NCBI GenBank assembly: GCA_025617745.1
Contig: CM046853.1
Span: forward strand, 29,453,822-29,517,821
From: Heliocidaris erythrogramma
Lineage: Eukaryota; Echinodermata; Echinoidea; Camarodonta; Echinometridae
DNA: 64,000 nt
Direction of reading: 5' to 3'
How positions within the stretch are numbered: the first letter of the stretch is position 1; every line of letters starts with the position of its first letter. A program made the position numbers and the translations under genes. The notes under the pieces were generated by a model that was not told where the DNA came from, made no database searches, and saw nothing but the letters and a program-made list of their open reading frames with translations. Shown here piece after piece: positions 10,079 through 22,400 of this stretch.

Positions 10079-11358
10079 GTACAGTATTCTGGTTATTTTT
10101 GAAAGATGAAGTCTAGCTAGGATGAAAAATATTGTTCTGACTTGAGGTTGACTGGGAAATGAACATTCATAAGAGCAATTGCTTACTAAATATCCAATTT
10201 CTGGGCTTCTCTAAGGTAGGTTTTGAAAAATTCTAACATCAATTTTGTCAAGGGAACTGCTTCTTTTTTCCCCTCCAACTTCGAGAAAAGTGCCCCAGCT
10301 TCATAAAATAACCAATATTCTAATGTAATGTTAGGCTTAATAGTTATACCTCCAAAAATATTCAATAATGAGTTGAATTGAATTGAATTCCCTGGAAGAG
10401 TCATTTATTGAAAACCATGATTCAGCTTAAAAGCTGAATGAAATGGAATACATCTGAAAAAAACACAAAAACAAACTGATTGTCCTTTGTGTGAATGACC
10501 GCAAACCATGAAGGTTCCTAACTTTCATTAATATTTTTTTTCTTTTTTTTCAGACCTCCATCCAGCTGGGACTTTGAGAATTTTGTCACCAAAGCTACAA
10601 GTTCATTAGTATCGGACACATCTAGGTTATCATCTGCTGACTGCAGGACTGTGCTGGCTCTAACTCAGTCTCTAGCAACAATTGGCTACTTCCCTACAGA
10701 CCTTTGGGAGCTTCTAACCAGTAGAAAGTTTGCCAACTGCTTCATGATGGTGAAAGGTGTGAGGTTATTTTATATACATTTTCTTCAATATAAACATTTT
10801 CTTTTCTACCTTTCATCATTTCAGTTATATTTCATTTACGATAGTAATTATGTCAAAGCTAAATTCTGGTGGGTTTTTTTTCGTTATTCAGATCCTGTGA
10901 GCATTGGAACATAATTTCTACATAATTCAATGAAACTTCCACAGGTGGCAGGCATTGTTTGTGAACAATGCTCTGCCCCTCCAATGCTTGTCTATTTCGA
11001 ACAAATCAACGCCTCTGTTACACACTGCATATTTTTGTAACTACAAATAAAGGATATTTGATCCACGAAATAAGAGACATTATTTCAGTTTTCAAGTGAT
11101 ATAATTGATTTACAATTTCTAAGATAAGCAGATGTTTATAGATACAGGAAATGGTGAAAACTTTTTCTACTTTCTTCAAGGTCTTTGTGGAAGATATAGC
11201 TTTTTCACTTCTATCTTTTTATCACTTCATCAGATGGCAAAGAATACAAGAGCATGGTCCGTGATATCAAGAGCTTATCTCGGCTACTGAAAGACAGCCA
11301 ACAGGATTCAGCCACAGTGTGGGCTGAGAGCATAGAGAAGTTGATACCTCTGCAATGA
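8697..11358 (+). CDS. FAST-kinase-like mitochondrial helical-repeat protein
   Basis: Three exons (8697-10078, 10554-10756, 11234-11358) total 1710 nt, giving 569 aa. The first 110 or so residues are rich in Arg, His and Ser with few acids, like a mitochondrial presequence. From about 120 on, the protein is a run of amphipathic helix pairs with Leu/Phe/Ala patterns (for example LYNLLCAFSGL, SWLINVAEAFSVVEI, LMDMTKLISSLVALGHRPP). This is typical of the FASTK family and related octotricopeptide-like proteins, which act in mitochondrial RNA processing or ribosome assembly. I do not see the C-terminal RAP domain that FASTKD proteins carry. The protein ends AESIEKLIPLQ. Family assignment is inference. 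The gene model is strong because all junctions are in phase. Transcription converges on pyruvate kinase. Confidence 0.85.
10554..10756 (+). CDS. FASTK-like gene, exon 2
   Basis: Acceptor is a long pyrimidine tract then CAG at 10551-10553. Completes Arg (AG|A) to read LGHRPPSSWDFENFV. Runs to FANCFMMVK plus one base at donor AAAG|GTGTGAG. Confidence 0.9.
11234..11358 (+). CDS. FASTK-like gene, terminal exon
   Basis: Acceptor CATCAG at 11233. Reads DGKEYKSMVRDIKSLSRLLK and ends at TGA 11356-11358. The C-terminal 41 residues are helical and lack a RAP motif. Confidence 0.88.
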
Positions 11359-11499
11359 TGTCACCTTGATGCTGGAAAATATCCACCACAGTGGAAAAAT
11401 ATACACAGGAAAAAAGAAAGTTATTGCTTCCAAGCTCCACGTTTTGGAAATCAAAAAAGAAGCATTAGTAACACAATTACCATAAAAATGACTGAGAGT

Positions 11500-12058
11500 T
11501 TAAAGCTTAATTTATAGTTTTGGTAAGCCCCCCAAATATTTTATCGGATATTTTTATGTGTGGTTGATAGATAGCATGGTACTAGTAATTCTAAGCTGCT
11601 GTGAAGTTTTTTTCTCCTCAAGTGGAATATGAAACATATGAGAGGTAAAATATGATTTATTTCCAATGCCAAGATCACAGCTTAAAGTTTAATTTATAGT
11701 TTTGGTAAGCCCCCAAAATATTTTGTCAGATATTTTTTTATGTGTGGTTGATAGATAGCATGGTACTAATAATTCTAAGCTGCTGTGATTTTTTTTTTTT
11801 TTCCTCAAGTGGAATATGAAACATATGAGCGGTAAAATATGATTTATTTCCGAGGCCAAGATCACTGAGAGAAAGTCACAGTTTAAAGTTAAATTTATAG
11901 TTTTGGTAAGCCCAAAATATATTTTGTCAGATTTTTTTTGTGTGGTTGATTAAAAGCATGGTATTAGCAATTTTAAGCTGCTGTAAATTTTTTTCTTCTT
12001 CTGAAGTGGAATATGAAACATTCAGAGGTACAATATGATTTATATCCGTAGACAAGAT
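11500..12058 (+). repeat. Tandem repeat, about 185-195 bp x 3
   Basis: Three copies begin AGTTTAAAGCTTAATTTATAG or close variants near 11500, 11684 and 11880. They share GTTTTGGTAAGCCC, GTGTGGTTGAT and GTGGAATATGAAACAT. Located in the probable 3' UTR of the FASTK-like gene. Confidence 0.9.
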
Positions 12059-12961
12059 GTGAATTTCAAGGTGCAACTGCTTGTGTAAATCCAAAGGGCA
12101 GTAGTTTGTGCATGATGTGTTCGAAGCTCAGTGAGTTATTGCTTCACTTATTTCGCACATGTAATCTGTTTTGATAGAAGACTAGAAGTAGAGCAATATG
12201 ATGTCATGTCCAAGACTTTTTATTCCATTTTCTTTTCTCTACCATTACTGGCTACATGTTGTACATCCCACCCATTGGATACAGTTTGATATTTGATATT
12301 TCGTATCACATTTTTTGTAGACTCCAACCCAAGTTATCTCCGGATTAATACTCTTTGGGTGGAAGATGGTCTTTATCCCCTTCACAGTACTGATAGCCTT
12401 TAGAGAATTAAATCTGTTGTAGTCTTTTAAAGCAAAGTTAAAAACACTGAAATTATGTGCAATATGACCCTCTACCTCTCACAGATGGCTTCTGTAAAAC
12501 TGATTATTTCGAAAGTTCATTTCATTTTAAACAGATTTGCCAGGAACTACTCAACAGATAGTAATAGAAATGGCAAGCAAAATCTTCTGGATCATTTTCA
12601 TCTCTCTTTTGCTGATAACTCCACTCTTGCAGAAACAAATCACATTTTTGGATACTCGCAAAAAGTTGACAAGTTTTAGCAAACCTGAATTTCTGAATTT
12701 CATAGGTATGACCTACTTAGAATATTAGGTATGACCCATGTATAATTAGGTATGACCTACGTATAATATTAGTTATGACCTCTATAGACACTTGTCTCAG
12801 TAAACTAACCAAAAGTTGAGATGTTTGCAGGCTTAAAAGGTTTCTCACGATACATGATTATCATGTGGACCATGTCAGAGTATCAAGGATTAGCATGGAC
12901 TCGAGTCTTCATCTGTTTTGTTCACATTATTTTTCCTTTTACAAAACTGAATATAGCTGTA

Positions 12962-13116
12962 CAGTTAACTTTGCGTAAGTCGAATCTGTTGGGACCACAA
13001 AAATTAGTTTGACTCATGCAAAATTCGACTTATGAAATGTAAATAACATGGTTTACGTAGTTTATTAAAAATAAGTGATTCGACCCTTTTGACTACGAGT
13101 TATGCAAGGTTAACTG
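12962..13116. mobile_element. 155-bp MITE, TIR CAGTTAACTTTGC, TA target
   Basis: CAGTTAACTTTGCGTAA at the left is inverted as TTATGCAAGGTTAACTG at the right. TA flanks both ends (12960-12961 and 13117-13118), as in mariner/Tc1-type insertions. Internal inverted pair GTCGAAT/ATTCGAC. Same length as the MITE at 59703-59857. Confidence 0.8.
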
Positions 13117-13253
13117 TATATGGTGATAATGTTCAAAAGAATGCATGTATTTCGTCTGTGGAAATAAATGCTGCAGATTTCTAACACACTTTGGTACTCA
13201 TTGTTATCATTTTATAGATGAAATTAAGCTTGACACCTAGGAAACAGGGCAGC

Positions 13254-13308
13254 GCTTCATGAAACTGTCGGAAGTACAAGACTTGTACTTCCGACAGTTT
13301 CATGAAGC
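13254..13308. repeat. Perfect 55-bp palindrome
   Basis: GCTTCATGAAACTGTCGGAA begins a 27-bp arm (13254-13280) that is exactly complementary to 13282-13308, with a single A at the centre (13281). The CAGGG-TTCATGAAAC wording resembles ends of the MITEs at 25143 and 31573. Confidence 0.95.
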
Positions 13309-16180
13309 AAGTTCACTGATGCCCCATTGAAATGGGTGTTTTAAAATTAACATGCGTATCAGTGGGATGTCAGCGAACTTGTACTTCTATGATTTTATCG
13401 TGGAACGTTTCCCTGATCACCAGAGGAAAGAACAGAAGTTGAGTACATGTAGATCTATTTGAAGCTCCTCTTTTCACACATACAGCTGTAACTTATTTCT
13501 CAATAACTCAACGTGATTCTTTCTGAATGGGTGGAGTTAATTGGTAGTTGCTCAAAAAAACCATTCATGTTCAGAATTGTTAGACAAATTCAGTTTCATT
13601 GTAATATGATGAAAGTTCTTGTGAACCATTATGTTGGGAACATGGTTTTGTAACATACAGAGTATTTGTCATGTTTCATGAGAAAAATCACTTCTACTGA
13701 AAACAGGGTATGTCAAAAAAAAAAAAAATTCCAACCAGCTGGAAAAAAATTTAGCAATTGCCAATTAGCAAGACATCTTCATGGATTATGTTGTTCATAA
13801 ATGTAGGTCCCAAACATATCACAGGAGCTTAAGAGCATGAGCATGTTATATTTTCTTTAATATTGTGAAAGGATGTTATTGTCATTTTACTGCCCTGAAT
13901 AATGAATTAATACACTGTAATGTAAAATACTGATCCATTACTAAATACACAAGTCACAAAAGGAAAAAAACAACAAAAATTGTCTTCAGTTGTGATAATA
14001 TTTATTGCCTTCAGAGAATCAAATGTTCAAATCTGGCAGTCTTTTTTTCTTTTCTCACATCAGGCCTGCCATCGAACATCAATATCTTCCAAGGACCCAT
14101 ATTAAAATATCCACACATTTTTTCAACCACATGTGCACATTCTTTAAAACAGAGGTTCATGTAGGTTTATACATGTACGTAATATTTATTTACTATAAAC
14201 TGTACTGTAATCCCTTTATCAGGTACAAGATAAAATAAGGAGCCGACTCAAATATTACTTTTCATGCTGTAGACTGGGGTTAACCAAAACGATATATCTG
14301 GGGAACCAATTGACTTGCCATCAGCATTTTACTACATGTATTTCACAACTAGCACACATTACAATATGTTGTGGGTCACGTTTTAATACCAACAAATACT
14401 TCCTATAAACATGGACAAAATACAATATAAAATGTTAAAACGAACCTTTCCCATATCGTCAAAAAAGAAAGTGCATTGTGAAATGATGTATATCAAAGTA
14501 GTCCACTCCTAAGTTTTGTTTGCAGTAATTATTATGTGCTGACATACTCATTTTCACAAATTGGAGGCTCCTGATTATTCAAAAGGCTACAACACACATT
14601 TTAGTTTAAATTAAAGCAAAAAAAAATTAAGAAATAATTTTTTGTCTCCCAGTTTAAGCACCGCAAAAGTAAACACCTGATATTTAAATCCAGCAATTTC
14701 ATATCAACATAATTCCCAAATTAATGATGAACAATAAGCTGACTGAATCACAAATATCATGAACACATGTGCATGTATTTCATTGGACATTTCCTTTTCA
14801 ACGAGAAAAGTATGGGCCTTAGTCCAGAGGATATTTTTTCTTGAAAAGTGGCTGATATCTGAAAGATCAAATAATGATTTACTTTCATTAATAATGAAGC
14901 AATTATTACGGGCTGAGACCTTCATTTTCAATGAGCTCATCTTACAATAAAACATGCCTTTTGAGGAAAAAAAACAAAAACAAACAAATTCACTACTTCC
15001 TGATGAGATGAATTATTGTAGATTCTTCTTTTCAAATCTTACAAAGCTTTGAGCTAGCTTTTTACTAAATATGTAGATTGTCCAAATATGACAAAATTGG
15101 TTAATTGATGATAGTCGGAATAAAAATGTTCTTTGGTGGATCATATCCTGATAAATAACACAAACTACTAACATTGATTCAGCACAAAAAGATAATTTTT
15201 TTAAAATTTGGCACAAAATAATGATCAACACAAACTCTTTTCTCACTCTATGTCATAACCTTCTTTTGATTGTTTTCTGTATCACAGCAAATGAAACAAC
15301 ATCAAGAAAGATTCTCATCCCCTGCTAACAAAACTCTGCTGTCTCACTCTCAGCAGTGATACAAAATAGCTTAACAATGAACTACATTTTAATACAATGC
15401 TACGTTTGTGCTGATATTTCCAATACTGTTCCATATGGTATGAATATAATGTTCATAGGATGAGATTCTGCATGATAAAAAGGGTACATGACATAAATAT
15501 TAAAATGATGTTGGTAAATGTCCAAAGGATTAGGAAAAACTACTAGATTATCATACATCAATTAGGATAATATCTCTAGTAAAGGGATATGCTTTTTTCC
15601 CCCTCTCCCTTAAAATACTTGAAAGGAAGGTCTAATCCTGTACACCGACTGACAAATATAGAGTATACACTCCTCAATAATACTAAATGGGACAAGATAT
15701 TTGCTCAAGTAGTCACTTAGAGAACAGTTGAACAATGAATCTAACCCTGTTTGAAACCTGGTTATATGCAGGTTCAGACACACATCTTTCTCTTTTTCTT
15801 TTTATTCTTTTATATTTTAGTTTTTATTGGGGTTTTTTCCCAATTATTTTGTTGTTTCTTTTGTAAAATACTATTTCGTTAATATGTTAGATGATTTTAA
15901 ATTTGTATTTCATACTTTGTAAATCACAGCCTTGCTGAAAAGCAGCCACTCGGCTGAATGCAGGCTTTTTAATATTTCCATAAATAAATAAATCAAACTC
16001 AACTCAACAGAGATGCACAACAAATTTTTTATTTTTTGTGGCAACCATCACCAAACACACTAAAATTTTTCAATCTGCACCACATGGACTCTGCTATTAC
16101 TGAAAGCAACTGCCTTTGCAGTATGTTGGGATCGTAGAGCAATATAATCTGCATATATAAATTCTTTGGGTTACAGCCAT

Positions 16181-16472
16181 CTAAGAGTAGATGATACGCA
16201 TGGTGTTGGTGAAGCCTGCACCAGATCGCCATCCGGTCACAACGATGACAGGGGTGTTGTCCTCAAAGAACTTCCTGCTTTTGCCGACCTCTACGGCAAA
16301 CTTGACGCGATTGTCAATGTCCTCTGACCAGATGCGGTCCTTTTCCTCGGGGTAGGGGTACAGGAGGGGGAAGCAGCCACGGTGGAGATGGATCTGACGA
16401 GCGATCACCTGATTACGGGTTACGGCCAGGATAGGGGCAAGAGGACGGAAACGGGAGATCATGTGGGCAGAC
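16181..16472 (-). CDS. PKM: Pyruvate kinase terminal exon
   Basis: Residues 441-536 and stop. [20 protein letters not shown] begins the C domain end. Two more residues than human in the loop before Trp488. Ends NTMRIIYS. Confidence 0.96.
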
Positions 16473-19400
16473 CTTTAGGGAGAGGGAAAAGGAGTTGAGT
16501 TAAATGATCATTGATATTGATATGAAACTGAGTTTCAAGCACTCATCTTTTTAAAAAAAATAACAAAAATATGAGAATAAACTATTTCTTCTAGCCCTAT
16601 TTTACCACTGACATTTATCACATGACTTAGTCAACATAATGTAAAAGCAAAATCTGCATGCAAGGAATATATGCAAAATATGGTCAAGATTCTAGAAATT
16701 TTCATGCCATGAAATCAATGAATCACAAAACTCAAACTTTGAAATTCATGAAATTTGCTGGCCAAAAAATAATAATACTATGTGCATTTGTATAGTGCAG
16801 CTACTATACAAATATACTCTACTGCGCTTAATACAAAGTATCACATTATTACCCTGGCTTTAGCCGAGCCGCCATGATAGGCGCCAAGGCATTCAAGGAA
16901 TTTCTTCCTACCGGGTACCCATTTACTTCACCTGGGTGGAGAGTGGCAAATGTAGATGAATGTCTTGCCAAAGGACAATAGCGCCGCGGCGGGATTCGAA
17001 CCGCGAACCATGTGATCCACAGTCCGGTGGCGTATCCACTAGACCACGACACCTCTATTATATGTTTCATGTTGCGAAAACTTCTCATTTGTTCAGTAAT
17101 GTCTTACCAATCCACCCTTTTATGGTCATAAATGCTGGTCACAACTTTCAATGAAATCTTGTTTATGGGTCTTCAGATGTCATAATGGTAGTACATAAAT
17201 GCCTACTAAATGGCCAATGTGTTTTTAACCCAACGTTTCATGTCTTGCAATGTCTTTTACACTACATACCAGAAATTGCGATGACACATGTATTCTGAAC
17301 CCCGGTTTAACTCAAACTCCAGTCTAAGTTAAACCAGCACTTAATTAAGACAGACTTAAACCGCAAGTCTAGTCTAAATTTCTGTACAAAGTTAAACCAC
17401 ACTTTAATAGAGTGGGGGTTTAAGCTAAATCAGAGTTTAGAATGTGATTTTCTAAAACTCTGGTATAAGGGGCAGGTTCAAACTGGGTTTAAACCACACT
17501 TAGAAAACGATTGTGATTTGATTTTGTTATCACATGTTTTCCATCAGCTCCAGCCCGAATTATTTACTGCATAGTGGTCAACAGGTTCATTTTTTAATTA
17601 ATTGTCATGTCATCCCTTACCTTCCAGTCTTGGTGAGCACAATGATTCCACCAGCCAAGCATTTGTAGGATGCTTCAACAGCTGCTATGGCCACAGTGAG
17701 ACCTGCGCTGGTTGGCATGTCCACCTCTCTGGTCAGCTCTTCAAACTGCTGCCTGTGGAATACAGCAGCCTCTGCTTCTCGAGAGATCTATGAAAAGCAT
17801 GCCCAAGAATGGAAAAAAGACGTTCTTCATCAAACAATGGGTGCATAATACAGTGCTGTAGTGCTTTGATGCTCGGCCTTGGCCTTTAGGCGCATTAAGG
17901 CCAGTTTTTTTTTCAATGCCTTGGCCTTGGACTTGGATGCCTTGGCCTTTGGCATGCCTTGGCCTTAAAGGGAAATCCAACCTTAATAGCATGTTGCTTT
18001 GAAACAAAGAGGAAAAATCAGAGAAGCAGATTGGTGAAAGTTTGAACGAAATCGGACAAGCAATAAGAAAGTTGTAATCACTATACATGTATTTTTATAT
18101 GGGAATTTCAAATTGGCCGAATAGGTAATGTCACTGTGATGTAGCTGTGGACAACTCCCCCATTAGCTTCAACACACAAAACGACTAAAATGTCACTTTT
18201 TTCAAAATGTATTACTCAGTAGGATCTTTTTCTTTCATGAGGACCTATAACAATCTCCAATATATTTTGAGTTCTACCCCGAGGGTAAAAGCGCCTCAAA
18301 GAAAACCGCAAATTAATGATATTTTTGTGCACGACAAATGGGAGAGTTGTCCACAAAAATGTAACAATCGACTCACCAAATTGCCAATTTGAGATTCGCG
18401 TAGATGTAGTGATCTCATTTTTCAAACATCCATAACTTTCTTATTCCTTGTCCGATTTCTTTCAAACTTTCGCCATCCTGTTTTTCTTATTTTACTGCTT
18501 TCACACAAATCATCTTATTACCAAGGTTGGATTGTCCTTGAAGGGTTCCAAGCCTTGATGATCTCCAGAAAATTCAGGGCATTTTCAGAGCATATGGAAA
18601 TTTGCTTTTTTTGCAAGTAGAATTTATAAATATTTTGGTTGTTTTGTGCAGTAATACTTTATCATGTACAATAGGCAATCATAATAAACGTGAGAAATTA
18701 ATTCATGTTTACAAATTTTTAGATTAATATGATAGAATGATGATGATGATGATTAGTATCATTATGATTATTATCATTATTGTTATTATCATTGTTATCA
18801 TCATAATCATTATTATTATTGTTATTATTATCATTGATGAGGAGGAGGAGGAGGAGGATAATAGTAAACATATGAAATACAGGTCCAGATAGAACAAAAT
18901 TTAATATACTTGCATTTCTTGTGTTTCTATGAATATTTTGTAAGTTTGAACGAAGTATTTGCAAATTCTGGTGAATTTTGTCAAAAGTTTCTGCTATAGA
19001 TATTATTCATTCCATTGTCATGTGCAAAAACTGGTAATAAGTTTAGGTATAGGCCTACATCTGTTTCTGCATGCTTTGTTTGACAGAGGGCCACTTGAAT
19101 GGGGCGCAAAACATAATTTGAGAAAGAGCAACGATAGAAAAGGAAGAAAGAAATTATGATTACAACCCTGTAAAAAATTATTAGACCAAGCTTTAATTAT
19201 AGGGATAATATATGATGCATACAAACGAACAAAATTGGCATTCTCATTGAACCTCCTTGAAAAGTCAGACCCAACTCTGGAAAACAGAGCACCGGTGTAT
19301 ACTCCGAAAACGGTGTTATAGACTTTACATGTAGAGCAATATGAAAATAGAACCGTCATCATTCAGTGCGAGACAGTGTGTACAAAGACATGGGGGATAT

Positions 19401-22400
19401 ATTTATTTCAAATGTTTGTCATTTGAAAGTTATTTCATATTACGAATCATTCAAGGGTTTTGAAAGTAATTGACCACAGCATTATTTAAAAAAATATATA
19501 TATTGTTGGCAGGTTGACTTTGCAAGATTTTCCCCATGCCTTTTGTACACACTGCCTCACACTAAGCGATGAGGGCTCTATATTCATACACTGTTTTCGG
19601 AGTATATACCTGTGCCTGTCTTTTCGAAGTTGGGTCTGACTGCTGAATGAATAACATATCACAGAAATTCTAGCTTGCTATTGTGGTATTTTATTTCCTT
19701 CTTACCACAGAAATAACGTCATCAATCTTGGTCTATTAAATTTATCCATATACATGTAGCTGTTAATGAGATTAACATTCCCGCAGCTGACTGATCGGCT
19801 TAATTGATTTCATACAGATGATTCTATTACGTTATCATTTGAAATGGGTCAGAACAGAATACATTAAAGGAGAACATATTTACCAGGCTAGAGATACCAA
19901 AATGGAAACTATTAATATCACCAGTCTGGAAAATTGTCATCAACAGCCATGGAAAAACTTAATAGACCAAGACTGATGATGTTATAGGAACAAAAATACC
20001 ACAATAACTTAAAATTTGCATGATGTGCTATTCATTCCAGGAAAAATGTAATTTTTGTTCGTTTTGTATGCATGCGTAATACATCACCCCTATAATTGGA
20101 GCTTGGTCTAATAATTTTCTATGGCTGTATATATTGGGGATTATAATCACCCCAATATGGAGGGTATATTGCATTTAATGAGTGCATTTAATAATTTCTA
20201 GTTTTAGTCTTTTTAGGGTATAGTGGTAAATGCGAATGATTGTCTAAAGCTTGTTTACTCCCTCACAAAACATTTCTTTAGGATCTTGTAATTTCTTGCC
20301 CTATTATGATTGTAATATATAGTTTTAATAGGAATATGTCTTTTTAAAGGGTTCAAAATGTAAAAAAAGAAAAGAAACGTAATTCACTGCTTTGCTCCCA
20401 AATTTACATGTAGGCCTTTAAGTTTCATCAGCCTTTGTCCCGAATATAGGATAAAGATAAAATAAGCACTTCAAAAGATTTGACATTTGAAAGAAATCTT
20501 AACTTTCATTTGCCTTACTAACAAGAAGTCCCATGTTTTCATGAATTTTGACACCCTATTTGAGAAAACTGTGAATCAATATTCACTAAAATTGCTAAAT
20601 ATTTACTGTTCGAGGCAAGGTCACTATAAAAGAAATTAAAGTCCCTCTTTATAAGTTAGCTCACTTCGCTTGCTCACATATAAATAACCAGTTCGTTACC
20701 AGCTATTTATGTCCAGGAAGATAACAATACATACTGTATATACAAACATTAAGTCATGAAAAGAGGGGTAATGAAAATTATTTTGTCCACCAGGTCTTTG
20801 TAGGTGCACCCCTTTTGTCAAAAATGTGGCTTATTGCAATGTCCACCCCCTCCCCCTACTTTGAAAAATGTCCAGCCACCCCTGCTGTCATTTGGTCTTT
20901 GAAGGCAGCTTACTTTCTTGTGTGTGTGTGTGTGTGAACCTCTGTCTTAGTATGTTCCATTTCCCCTTCTTTCTTTATCTTTTCTTGGCCTTGAGGTTTC
21001 AAGCCGTGGCCTTAGCCTTGGCCTTGAGGGGTCAAGTCCTAGGCCTTAACCCTTACTGTACTGGGCTATTTCAAGCACCTCTCTGACCCCCCCCCCCCCC
21101 CCGATATCTGCTGCGACATGACCTCATGACCCCAAAATCAACTCATATCATCACTCCCTTATGCATACATGAGCCAAGTTTGAAATTGATTCGCCAAATG
21201 GTTCTTAAGTTATAACAAGAACAATCCATTTTCAAATATACAATGACCTCTGTGACCTTTGACCTCGTGACCCCAAAATCTAATCAGATTTAATCATCTC
21301 TCCATATGCATACATGAGCCAAGTAATTGTTATAACAAGAACAATCCATTTTCATATACGCAATGACCTCTGTGACCTTTGACCTTGTAACCCCAAAATC
21401 TAATCAGACCATTGTCCCTCCCATATGCAAACATGAGCAAAGTCTGAAGTTGATACGCCAAATGGTTCTTAAGTTATCGCGAGAACAAGCCATTTTCATA
21501 TATACAATGACCCCTGTGAGCTTTGACCTTGTGACCCCAAAATCTAATCGGATCATTTGGCAGAAATCAATCATGTTTTCATTGTACTTGTTCTCTGACA
21601 TTCATCATTTATTTTTTACGCATGAGGTGTCATATAAAAGAGAAAATTATGCATTTTTATCTGATGACAAATATATGTAATTTTGGCACAAGCACAGGAA
21701 ACTATTTGAATGGAAATGTAAAAAAAAATATGTTACCTTGTGCATCATGCTAACAGCTTCAACTGGGTATTTGCCTTTCGCTGTCTCCCCTGACAACATG
21801 ACACAGTCTGCTCCATCCAGCACAGCATTGGCAACATCACTAGTCTCTGCCCTGGTTGGACGTGGGTTGTTCACCATGCTCTCCAACATCTAGAAACATG
21901 AACACCAATGGAATGGCAAATTACGATCGCAATTGAAATATGCCTACTGTGCATGTTTCTAAAAAAATTGAAATAATTAAGCCTGAGTCGAATCGATTGG
22001 TTAGCCGGTGTTCGATCAAAGACATCGAATCCCGATTTCGTTTTGGCAAAACCGGTGCATCGATTTGTAGTCCGCCAGATTTTTGACTACCGTAGCCACC
22101 ATGAAAAAAGCAAATAAAAAAAGAAACTCCGTAACGTACAGCATATATACTAGCAGAGAACGTGAAGGCGACTTCAAACTGTTGGCTAACTTTCGCTAAT
22201 TCGCTCGCGGAGGACGTCACGCTTTACCTGTGCTTTCTCTATGGAAAAATCGTTTTGTCGTTACGAACTGAAGTTTACGATAATATTCTTGCACTCTCTC
22301 TGCATTGTCAATTTGACAATTGTATAATTGAACATGATAAATACGGGCATGAGTACGAGTGTTCCTACTTCGCAAGAACTATATCACACTCTCATCAAAT

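Larger units (their letters stand above)
11359..16180. other. Intergenic region between convergent genes
   Basis: Starts with the 3' UTR of the FASTK-like gene. An AATAAA at 13163-13168 is one possible poly(A) signal. Contains a threefold tandem repeat (11500-12058), a TA-flanked MITE (12962-13116) and a perfect 55-bp palindrome (13254-13308). From 13400 to 16000 it is AT-rich DNA with nothing recognised. AATAAA for pyruvate kinase (minus) is likely at 16033-16028. Confidence 0.6.
17788..21736. other. Pyruvate kinase intron 8
   Basis: 3.9 kb without exons. Contains repeated TTGGCCTT words (17870-17960 and 20985-21050), a fold-back MITE (17968-18539), an ATT/ATC microsatellite (18735-18860), a nested inverted-repeat element (19171-20122), a C15 run near 21090 and a satellite (21110-21560). 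Confidence 0.8.
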
